Shown here piece after piece: positions 44,301-49,261 of a stretch of 64,000 nucleotides of DNA (position 1 is the first letter of the stretch; each line of letters begins with the position of its first letter). The DNA is from an uncultured Clostridia bacterium (GTDB lineage: Bacteria; Bacillota; Clostridia; Christensenellales; Borkfalkiaceae), in the NCBI GenBank assembly GCA_947627665.1, contig CANQWX010000009.1:1-64000 (forward strand), read 5' to 3'. The translations under genes and the position numbers were made by a program. The notes beneath the pieces were generated by a model. It did not search any database. It was not told the DNA's origin and saw nothing but the letters and a program-made list of their open reading frames with translations.

Positions 44301-44408
44301 TCCCTCGTCGGTCTTGAGGAAGAGCAGCCCCCCGCAGATGACCAGCGCGATGACCGTTACGATCAGGAGCGCGCCCACGATATAGATTGCTTTAGACGAA
44401 GTTTTCAT
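35352..44408 (-). CDS. Giant surface protein with three transglutaminase-like domains, DUF1542-like repeats and MBG modules
   Basis: 3018 residues. A membrane helix at about 7-31 anchors it, with the rest outside. Two transglutaminase-like units follow (about 70-340 and 475-740) with Cys270/His312 in GICQHF and AHAWAEVY, and Cys676/His718. The third catalytic position is Glu328 in unit 1 and Asp734 in unit 2. Residues 740-1680 are InlB-like beta repeats (LLGWT...YAVW), several preceded by a DxNGDGxPDW calcium-type loop. A Gly/Gln/Glu-rich linker (about 1681-1740) leads to a third transglutaminase unit (Cys1959; VEVTG again). Ten helical repeats of about 80 residues (2044-2846) resemble DUF1542, and two MBG modules end the protein. 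It may crosslink or cleave surface proteins, or act as a non-enzymatic adhesin. It starts 9 bp after an AAA+ gene, in the same operon. Confidence 0.88.
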   Translation of the reverse strand: MKTSSKAIYIVGALLIVTVIALVICGGLLFLKTDEGEATNEEPYAADLDDSGKIGDKMTLSDSDPSTILAFSARAQSSQRLYFRYKSFGDYTGQRWMDASSYGRVFGDGYGMNHLAGAAMRASGYPVQKVEIELRGTQYLLPYYLFDGGEGYEIQKNDVTQKGATRDQYSVDYAVYNGGEIFPHEEHADAEERYREFVKEHYCALPADTMDALRKILAEEGFTVNDEDIVEKVAEYVQGCAEYSLDYDRALDGEEDIAVAFLTKYRKGICQHFATAAVLLYRALGIPARYVIGYVGDLREGRWTDVKADKAHAWAEVYRDGVGWIQVEVTGGSALPDPPQEEYLEIDFHDPEKKADPGSLPYPIYAREGARVNLPACPSSGGFALVGWTRDTSLDTYIVSSQEELQALSQRAEGGIISVDGGYFVQAAHALEGRIGFCAVWATDRDGDDTPDFAEANPETRFSKSDPAHIPVLTVTSELSTSMYLRESSYGDYTFRGFAAGESYTSLLYGTYCYNYLTGAALAGAENSRLYAATIDPLGGFALPYYPAMTDEDNYPVPLSDVSYPSGVTAPYTVYFRSYKYGTDELPAVPSVLPAEEREYREFVQKHYLSVPESTKRGLNEILMREGIFPDDPDVIGKIGTFVRGAARYDMDYDARLDEEEDVVLAFLNEYQAGICQHFAAAATLLFRAAGIPARYVTGYVGAVEGNRETIIYADQAHAWTEIYIAGSGWIKVDAVGDGTGMGAADPDFPLPPYGEEGEYTVILENMTEGELSGDVVLPFKYEHLREGQTVGLPKELSLYSAEGNYRLLGWSFYPYGIVSSEEEITDPLYTDSYTVRWEDADFELCATLYAVWVPDYSGERYTLRFENACGVFAGLPEERTGLAEGALEELPHLPAGEQTVFLGWSLQKSEEVLRNTPSFNVFDLYLVSRADADGNNTILLYAVWGEDVNGDGVPDWDQRHDIRFVDPLGGKTENFPDDLIGYLGDSYRLAGEEESVTCLFGGQEYALYGWTREQGLESYIVGDDPFPYGYYSVGERVYNTEDATYYAIWQKVEARYTVVTVNTAEGEVFPVDDLETKYPDIPEGRTLLLPGSERTYHLEGEPRCVLLGWTAVPSGGIAGEEPEAAYTPVSERYTVRGADAREGVITLYALWAPDVNGNGVPDWRDARFRIRFADDAAAGSMLPSPIEELLEGMKQPLPEAEAGRENVLFCGWTVEQAPEVYREMPSFAWSMEYTVREEDADENKTIVLHAVWAEDANGDGIPDWDQRHDIRFVNTLEGETTGFPEDLPDYLEAFLVLPGTEDTVCTSEGVEYRLAGWTKVSSLKSYIHERTEAYPVGFEKAGTTAPAADAVYYAVWEEAIVLYTVRTVNEAEGEVISTEGAAEDGLAGVCSGLWEGYSFRFPTGYFLFDDGTYYALLGWTRTAGVGIQTSALAGGFELSPDPYLVNGGDADENNEIVFYAVWAVDRNGNHVPDWEDPVYTYRFTNATSAVSATLPAPLELLAGIKEDLTQARYLPQYQAEGFVFYGWTQERTSRVFAEPACKMVRYTTDATAEGDTILLYAVWAEDRNGNGIADCDDERCTLVYRHKLGQDIIGWPAEVRDILVNTSVILAGLDQGGNPYFTLTVNGISYTLAGWTQQVYDDGSVYLTEEDALYLFEDFAAAGTPFSVTKNTVLYAVWVANNAQGGGQGGQGGGQGGQGGGQGGQGGEGGGGEGGEGQGGEGQGGGLQGSGGIGDLDDSGSIGGGANGDEVVMRLTSDHSGTVYLRYKSFGDYNGKSWDAAVAYPELLGGQYSANYLAGAALADNGYTAYTLTVERAKASQSHSAQYYLPTYLPLGGGEYTVQTSDVVYSGGTGGYTVPYYTYSVAQGTPAGKQYRAFEAAYREFVYEHYLAVRESTAEGLWPLLKANGLYAGDPDILRKVALYVSGAATYSLQYDRSLDSAADVVLSFLTEYRAGICSHYASAATVIFRMLGIPARYTVGYVGKTEAGKTTEVKLSAAHAWVEVYLDGFGWAKVEVTGSATDGGSGSGSGGGSGGAVSDFGSDRLDGQKENAKQELEGYGDEKKQEVDRDGSLTDGQKDAIKDAIDQAVEEGKEKIDDASSDEEVKGGLSDGKGAVDGVTDSKGDLDTQKESAKKELEDYGEEKKQEIEEDDRFTDREKEDLKQQIDDAVESGKGAIGGASSGGEVQGGLSDGKGAVDGVSGGAQLGKDKEEAKKELEDYGEEKKKEAEEDGSLSEEQKQAIKDAIDDAVENGKEAIGGATSGEGVQSGLADGKKAVDGIADSKGDLDTQKESAKKELEDYGEEKKQEIDGDDRFTDEEKQAIKDAMDGVVESGKEAIGGASSGGDVSGDLKDGKEKLDDITDGAQFGKDKEDAKKELEDYGEEKKQEIDGDDRFTDKEKQELKQQVDDAVERGKQSLDGASGKGELGGKLEEGKEAVDGVQDGAALGKQKENAKQELEDYGEAKKQEIDGDGSLSGDQKEAAKDAIGDAVESGKKAIDDASSQEGVERELGKGKDAVDGIADSKGDLGAQKESAKQELGSYGEAKKQEIEADGRFSDEEKEALKQQIDDAVAGGKEEIGDASSGEDVSGSLQESKEKLDDITDSAQLGKDKEEAKKEIEDLGERFKQETEQDSRFSSGERSELKRQIEEAVEDAKEAIGGAASGEDVTRELENGKQKVQDLFEGAQLGKDKEDAKQELGDFSERVKEELAENGSFSPEEKEALQKEIDDAVERGKEAIDGAETGGEADEALQNAEREVQKAVEDAQLGKDKEEAKKALGNYGEEKKQETDRRGDLTGDQKQSIKDKIDEATEAGKKAIENAQTEEEVRDAAEQAQREIDAAAKGEKRVLYFTTFGLTVEYDGKYHAGDDRYLFRGELAPGHTLQPLIFPVRIRDVGSVANIPKVVILDASGADVTAEYEIGGEFGLLTVTPRKITVSAKSERKQYDGTPQTCDGYTLDGSLAAGDEITVEIEGTLTKPGRVTTRVAKVKIVNEAGEDVTQNYIIETVNGTLTVTN
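35870..38275 (-). repeat. Ten tandem about 240-bp repeats encoding DUF1542-like three-helix modules
   Basis: Each unit follows the pattern (K/Q)xKExAKxELxxYGEEKKQE - 6-9 residues - (S/T)xxxKxxxKxxIDxAVExGKxxIxxAxSxxxVxxxLxxGKxxxDxx. Units come in two flavours: GSLT with KDAID, and DRFT with KQQIDDAV, partly alternating, with linkers SKGDLDTQK or GAQLGKDK. The C-terminal two units are the most divergent. DNA identity between inner units is high. Confidence 0.9.
39190..39362 (-). repeat. Low-complexity coding repeat, Gly-Gln/Gly-Glu linker
   Basis: Repeats of about 9-18 bp (ccgccttggccgccttga-like) encode GGQGGQGGG followed by GGEGGEGQGG between the InlB-like region and the third transglutaminase unit. 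It is a flexible hinge and prone to length change. Confidence 0.88.
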
Positions 44409-44417
44409 GATCCTCCT

Positions 44418-46109
44418 TTATGCGTTTCGCGCGACGCGGCGGATATATTCTTTGCAGCTCGCCATGCGGTCGGTGCCGAACAGCTCGTCGAGGAAATCGC
44501 ACAGTTCCTCGGACATGCTGCGCACATACACGGCGTTCTGCGTTTCGAGCTTGCGGAGCACCTTCTTGGTGATGATGTCGTCGAGCGCGTCAAGTTCATC
44601 CCCGCCGCAGTCGGCAAAGACGGGAACGTAGCTCTGGATCTGTTTCATGATACGGTTGCCGAACGTGATATTGAACTTCTCCACGAGGTAGGCGTCCAGC
44701 CTGCCGATGCGCCGCAGGTTGCGGGAAGTGATCTCGTAGCCCTCGCGGGATTCTTTGGCGAGCCGTTCGAACTGCGCCGCGGAGATGTGCACGTTCCGCC
44801 CCGAGGGCGCGCGGAAGGGTTCGCTCTTCTTGTCGAGGTTGAGCACCATGGCGCGGTCGTACACCTTGTCCGAGATCGCAAACGTCGAGTCGTCGTTGTT
44901 CGCCGTCCCGATGAACCACATGTTCTCGGGCAGCTTGATCCGCCCCTCCCGCAATAGCTTCGGATCCGTCCGCCACTGGTCCGTCACCACCTCCAGCATC
45001 CGCGCCTCGGGGTCGGGGATCTCGAGCAGCGACAAGAACTCCGCAAAGTAGTACTCCACCCGCGCGATGTTCATCTCGTCGAGGATCGTGATATAGATGT
45101 CGCGGTTGTAGTTCGCTTCATAGATCTTTTGCAGCAGAAGCGTTTCGTTGAACCGCTTGGTAAATTCGTTGTAATACCCCAAAAGGTCCGTCCGTTCCTT
45201 CCACATCGGCTGTACGGGGATCACCGTGGACGGATTGTCCAAGAACTGCCCAAAGGCATACGCGAGCGACGTCTTGCCCGTGCCCGACATCCCCTGCAAG
45301 ATGAGGATCTTCGACACCGCCATCCCCGCGATAAAGCGGCGGATGTCCGCGATGTCGTAGTAAAGCCCCAATTTGTTCGCCGCAAAATTGCGGAACTCCT
45401 CGCACAGCCCGCGCAGGGTGATCTCTTCGTCGAAGCTGCCGCTTCCCGTCCTGCGGGGCGAGGCGTCGATCTCCGAGAGCATGCCAAAGCGCGGGACCTC
45501 CACCTGTTCCCCTTTTTTCTGCTCTTCCTCCTCCTTGCGGCGGCGCTCCTCGCGGTTCTTTTGCGCGATGACGGCGGCCTGCGCCTGGATGCGCTTTTTG
45601 AGGATCGTGACCGTATGCCGCCGCTTGCCGTTTACGACCACCATAAAGATGACGAGCACGGGCAAAAGCAGCAGGTGCGAGAGGAAGAGCACCCCGCTCC
45701 CCGATCCGCCGAGATCGTCCGCGAGGCCGCCCGCCATGTAGTACCAGATCTCCGCCTCGAGGTAGCAATAGATGAGCGCCACGATGAGAAGCCCGAAGCT
45801 CCACCGTTGCAGCTTGATGTTGGCGGGCGATTGGAACATCGCCTTGGAATTGTTCAGTTTATACAGGATGAACAGCAGGATGGGCAATAGCACGAGAATG
45901 CCGATAAAGATATATCCCGCCGTTTCGCCGTTCAGCCCGAGCGTCCGCACCAAATAGTTCCAGCCTTCGGCGTCGGAATAGAGGAGAATGAGGGCAGACA
46001 GCACAAGCCCGCCGGCGACGAGGGTCAAAAAGAGCGCGATGATCGGCACCGCAAGCCCCTTTCCTGCCCTCTCTCTTTTGATTTCGTGCATATTATTCGT
46101 CGTTGCCAT
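44418..46109 (-). CDS. Membrane-anchored McrB-like AAA+ ATPase (four membrane helices)
   Basis: 563 residues. Helices at about 21-44, 64-83, 103-118 and 138-160 are followed by a charged coiled segment (IAQKNREERRRKEEEEQKK) and the AAA+ domain. Walker A GMSGTGKT is at 273-280; DLLGYYNEF, Walker B ITILDEMN, sensor-1 GTANNDDST and arginine-finger DRAMVLNLD follow, all intact. The DLLG and DEMNxARVE features place it near McrB/dynein-type AAA+ ATPases rather than MoxR. The C-terminal lid contains the conserved CGGxELDALDD and FG elements shared with its two paralogues in the operon. The start ATG 46109 overlaps the coiled-coil gene by 17 bp. It probably forms a ring below the membrane; its partner is unknown but the giant surface protein is the next gene. 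Confidence 0.9.
   Translation of the reverse strand: MATTNNMHEIKRERAGKGLAVPIIALFLTLVAGGLVLSALILLYSDAEGWNYLVRTLGLNGETAGYIFIGILVLLPILLFILYKLNNSKAMFQSPANIKLQRWSFGLLIVALIYCYLEAEIWYYMAGGLADDLGGSGSGVLFLSHLLLLPVLVIFMVVVNGKRRHTVTILKKRIQAQAAVIAQKNREERRRKEEEEQKKGEQVEVPRFGMLSEIDASPRRTGSGSFDEEITLRGLCEEFRNFAANKLGLYYDIADIRRFIAGMAVSKILILQGMSGTGKTSLAYAFGQFLDNPSTVIPVQPMWKERTDLLGYYNEFTKRFNETLLLQKIYEANYNRDIYITILDEMNIARVEYYFAEFLSLLEIPDPEARMLEVVTDQWRTDPKLLREGRIKLPENMWFIGTANNDDSTFAISDKVYDRAMVLNLDKKSEPFRAPSGRNVHISAAQFERLAKESREGYEITSRNLRRIGRLDAYLVEKFNITFGNRIMKQIQSYVPVFADCGGDELDALDDIITKKVLRKLETQNAVYVRSMSEELCDFLDELFGTDRMASCKEYIRRVARNA
44813..45404 (-). repeat. Near-identical 592-bp segment, copy A (partner 48331-48922)
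   Basis: Aligned without gaps at an offset of 3518 bp to 48331-48922, with two differences that I can see: 45357 G against 48875 A, and 45396 C against 48914 T. Both are synonymous (Tyr TAC/TAT, Glu GAG/GAA). It covers the whole nucleotide-binding core. Divergence is abrupt on both sides. Confidence 0.95.
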
Positions 46110-47922
46110 CGTCCCCGTCCCCCGCGCGGCTCACGTCTTGTTGCGGCTCCGCCGTTTCGGCAGAAGTTCCCTCTTCGGTCTTTTCTACGGCATTTTCCAA
46201 TGTTTCGGCAGAAGTTCCCTCTTCGCTCTTTTCTACGGCGCTCTCCGCGCCGTTCTCCGTGTCGGCAGATGCCGCCGCCTTTTCGCGCTTTTGTTTCCGC
46301 TGCGCGAGAATGGAGGCGACCGTCGCCTTCCACATCTCGAGCCGTATGCGCCGCCGCGCCTTCCGCCACTGTCCGCGGAAAAACGCCTGAAAGACGGCGT
46401 ATTGGTGCTCGAGTTCGCCGAAGCCCTCCTCGCTCGTGAGGTCCCCCTCTGCGGGCAGCCCCTGTTCAAAGCGCATTGCATTCAGCCGTCCCTCGGCGAG
46501 CCTGCGGCGTTCCTCCTCTCCGGTGAGCTGTTTTCTGCACTCTGCAAGCTCGCCCTCTTTTCCGCGCATCGCCGTGCGGGCGGCCTCGTCCCGCGCCGCC
46601 ATCTCGCGGTAGAAGCTGTCCTCCGCCTCGCGCATGGCAAGACGGTGCGCCTCGCGCTCTGCGTCCTTCTCCTTGGCGATCGCGCCGATACGGGCGTTCA
46701 GTTCGGCAAGTTCGGCGCCATGGCGCTCGTTGAGTTTTTCCATCTCGATGCGGTGCCCCTCGATGGTTTGGTGGAGCGACGCGATCTCGCCGTTCAGCTT
46801 TTCCACCTCCGCGCGGCGGAGTTTGAGTTCCTCGCTGTCCGCCTCGAGGGCCTTGTTGCGCTGCTCGAGGAGCAGCATGTATTCCTCGGCGCCGCCGTTT
46901 GCGGCGATGCGCTTTTTGAGCGCGCGAATGCGCTCGCGCTGGCGCTCCGCCTCCTCGAGCCTGCGGCGTTCCTCCTCTTTTTCGTATTCTCCGAGAAGAT
47001 AGTCCTCGATGCCAAGCCCGTGCTCGTAGGCAAGAAAGGAGGCAAGCATGACCGTTTCGGCGAATTCGTCGGCGATCGGCTCCCGCAAGGGGGAGAATTC
47101 CTGCACCTCCCGCTCGACCGTATAGCCGTCCTTGCGGTAGGCGACGAGGAACTCGTACAGCTTGACGACCTCCTTGAAGTTTTTGTCCATGCGAAGGACG
47201 TTGGTCTTGGTGATGGGCGGTTTGAGTTTATCCGTCTTGGCGACCTCGAGCATGAGCGGGGTGCGCAGGTAATAGTAGACCGCGCGCAGAATAAGCTCGA
47301 TGCGCTCGAGGAGGGCGCCCGCGGGGTTGTGTTCGAGCAGGTATTTGTCGTCCTTGCGCTCCTCGGAGAGGGTCATGCGGTAGACGAGGCGCTCCTTGTT
47401 GTAGTTGACGACCTTGTCGAATTTGAGTTCGCCGCTGTAAGTGTTGGCCAGCTCTAAGATCCTGTCGCGGCGGACGGTGACGAAATCCCGCAGGTTGCAG
47501 AGGACGAGATAGAGAAAGCGGTTCTCGTAAACGGTGTAGTCGTTGAGCCGCTCCACGGTGTAGAGGCGGTCGGGAACGATGTCCTTCCCCTCCTCGGCGC
47601 GCGTGATGTAGTTGCTGTGCCGCGCGAGGTGGGCGACCGACTCCTTGGAAACGTGCTTTACCTTCTCGATCTGCTCCGTTTCCCCCTGGGAAAGAATGAA
47701 TTGCCGCTCCTCGCCGATCGCCTTGCCGATGAAGGGAAGCCCCTCCTCGATCGCCTCCACCCAGTCCTCCTCCACGCTGCAATGGACGCGGGTGACGGAG
47801 AACCTGTCGTTTTCGGCATTGGCCTTTGCGATCGCTTCCCGCCGCAGGGTGCTCTCACGGTGGGAGAGGGTCAGCTTGCGGTACTCTTTGAGCGCGCGGT
47901 ATAAAAGATCAGTCTGCGTCAT
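46093..47922 (-). CDS. Coiled-coil protein resembling McrC/DUF2357-type partners of McrB-like ATPases
   Basis: 609 residues from ATG 47922 (MTQTDLLYRALKEY), with GGGAGGGG upstream. The N-terminal 320 residues are mainly helical, with ERLNDYTVYENRFLYLVLCN near 124-143; this resembles, from memory, the DUF2357 domain that pairs with McrB-like ATPases. Residues about 330-500 are a long coiled coil, and about 560-609 an acidic tail with two EEGTSAET repeats. I see no PD-(D/E)xK nuclease motif, so if related to McrC it has swapped the nuclease for a coiled coil. There is no signal peptide or membrane helix, so it is cytoplasmic. It lies between the two AAA+ genes, 13 bp from one and overlapping the other. 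Confidence 0.8.
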   Translation of the reverse strand: MTQTDLLYRALKEYRKLTLSHRESTLRREAIAKANAENDRFSVTRVHCSVEEDWVEAIEEGLPFIGKAIGEERQFILSQGETEQIEKVKHVSKESVAHLARHSNYITRAEEGKDIVPDRLYTVERLNDYTVYENRFLYLVLCNLRDFVTVRRDRILELANTYSGELKFDKVVNYNKERLVYRMTLSEERKDDKYLLEHNPAGALLERIELILRAVYYYLRTPLMLEVAKTDKLKPPITKTNVLRMDKNFKEVVKLYEFLVAYRKDGYTVEREVQEFSPLREPIADEFAETVMLASFLAYEHGLGIEDYLLGEYEKEEERRRLEEAERQRERIRALKKRIAANGGAEEYMLLLEQRNKALEADSEELKLRRAEVEKLNGEIASLHQTIEGHRIEMEKLNERHGAELAELNARIGAIAKEKDAEREAHRLAMREAEDSFYREMAARDEAARTAMRGKEGELAECRKQLTGEEERRRLAEGRLNAMRFEQGLPAEGDLTSEEGFGELEHQYAVFQAFFRGQWRKARRRIRLEMWKATVASILAQRKQKREKAAASADTENGAESAVEKSEEGTSAETLENAVEKTEEGTSAETAEPQQDVSRAGDGDDGNDE

Positions 47923-47935
47923 TTGCCCCTCCCTG

Positions 47936-49261
47936 TCAAGCGTTGTTGGCAAGCCGCATGATATACGCCTTGCAGAGGCTCATCTCGTCCTCGCCGAAGA
48001 GTTCGTCGAGGGTGGAGCACACCTCGGAGGACATGCTGCGCACATACACGGTGTTCTGCGTTTCGAGCTTGCGGAGCACCTTCTTTGCGACGATATCGTC
48101 GAGCGCGTCAAGCTCCCGCCCGCCGCACACGACGTATACGGGGATATACGCCTTCACCTGCTTCATGATACGGTTGCCGAAAGTGATGTGGAAAGTCTTG
48201 ACGAGATATTCGTCCAGACGGGAGAGCTTTTCGAGCGTTTCCGCCGAGATCGTGTAGCTGCTCTGCGCCTCCGCGACGAGGTCGGTAAATCCCTTGGCGG
48301 AGAGGCGGACGCAGCGGCTCTGCGAGGCATGGAAGGGTTCGCTCTTCTTGTCGAGGTTGAGCACCATGGCGCGGTCGTACACCTTGTCCGAGATCGCAAA
48401 CGTCGAGTCGTCGTTGTTCGCCGTCCCGATGAACCACATGTTCTCGGGCAGCTTGATCCGCCCCTCCCGCAATAGCTTCGGATCCGTCCGCCACTGGTCC
48501 GTCACCACCTCCAGCATCCGCGCCTCGGGGTCGGGGATCTCGAGCAGCGACAAGAACTCCGCAAAGTAGTACTCCACCCGCGCGATGTTCATCTCGTCGA
48601 GGATCGTGATATAGATGTCGCGGTTGTAGTTCGCTTCATAGATCTTTTGCAGCAGAAGCGTTTCGTTGAACCGCTTGGTAAATTCGTTGTAATACCCCAA
48701 AAGGTCCGTCCGTTCCTTCCACATCGGCTGTACGGGGATCACCGTGGACGGATTGTCCAAGAACTGCCCAAAGGCATACGCGAGCGACGTCTTGCCCGTG
48801 CCCGACATCCCCTGCAAGATGAGGATCTTCGACACCGCCATCCCCGCGATAAAGCGGCGGATGTCCGCGATGTCATAGTAAAGCCCCAATTTGTTCGCCG
48901 CAAAATTGCGGAATTCCTCGCAAAATACGGACAGCGTGACCGTATCGAAGGTGTCCGCCTGCGGCTTCCCGAAATAGCGCTCGTCGAGGAGGCCGAGCAT
49001 GCTGAAGCGGCTCACGCCGTCCTCCGCCTTCACCTCTTCCTTCTTGGCCGTGGCGCTCTCCTTGCGGCGGGTGCGCAGACGGCGGAGGGTCTTGGAAAAG
49101 AGGCTCTCCTTCATCATGATCGAAATGATGAGCATCAGGATGATCGCCAGAATGAGCACGATATAGATGATGATGGCGACGGGGGCGCTCATGTAGCCCC
49201 ACAGCACCTTGAAAAAGTTGTTTACGTCGTCAAACACCGCAAGCAAATTCCACATTTTCAT
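47936..49261 (-). CDS. Membrane-anchored McrB-like AAA+ ATPase (one membrane helix)
   Basis: 441 residues from ATG 49261, overlapping the GH3/pseudo-AAA stop as ATGA. One membrane helix at about 26-50 precedes a basic segment, then the AAA+ domain: Walker A GMSGTGKT 151-158, DLLGYYNEF 186-194, Walker B ITILDEMN 218-225, sensor GTANNDDST 279-287 and DRAMVLNLD 296-304. From residue 113 to 310 it is identical in protein sequence to the 563-residue ATPase and nearly identical in DNA, while the flanks are clearly diverged. The two are therefore paralogues kept alike in their motor core. A mixed ring made of both is a reasonable inference. Confidence 0.9.
   Translation of the reverse strand: MKMWNLLAVFDDVNNFFKVLWGYMSAPVAIIIYIVLILAIILMLIISIMMKESLFSKTLRRLRTRRKESATAKKEEVKAEDGVSRFSMLGLLDERYFGKPQADTFDTVTLSVFCEEFRNFAANKLGLYYDIADIRRFIAGMAVSKILILQGMSGTGKTSLAYAFGQFLDNPSTVIPVQPMWKERTDLLGYYNEFTKRFNETLLLQKIYEANYNRDIYITILDEMNIARVEYYFAEFLSLLEIPDPEARMLEVVTDQWRTDPKLLREGRIKLPENMWFIGTANNDDSTFAISDKVYDRAMVLNLDKKSEPFHASQSRCVRLSAKGFTDLVAEAQSSYTISAETLEKLSRLDEYLVKTFHITFGNRIMKQVKAYIPVYVVCGGRELDALDDIVAKKVLRKLETQNTVYVRSMSSEVCSTLDELFGEDEMSLCKAYIMRLANNA
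48331..48922 (-). repeat. Near-identical 592-bp segment, copy B (partner 44813-45404)
   Basis: Second copy, within the 441-residue ATPase gene. Outside the segment the two genes remain homologous at protein level (for example ITFGNRIMK and KKVLRKLETQN) but have drifted, which points to gene conversion rather than a fresh duplication. Confidence 0.95.

Noticed and set aside
44813-48922. An insertion sequence or transposon flanked by direct repeats
   Set aside because: The repeated DNA is the coding core of two ATPases in frame; there is no transposase, terminal inverted repeat or target duplication.
44418-49261. A type IV (McrBC) restriction system
   Set aside because: Both ATPases are membrane-anchored, the partner lacks a nuclease motif, no DNA-recognition domain is seen, and the operon continues into giant surface proteins. 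Defence cannot be excluded but is not supported.
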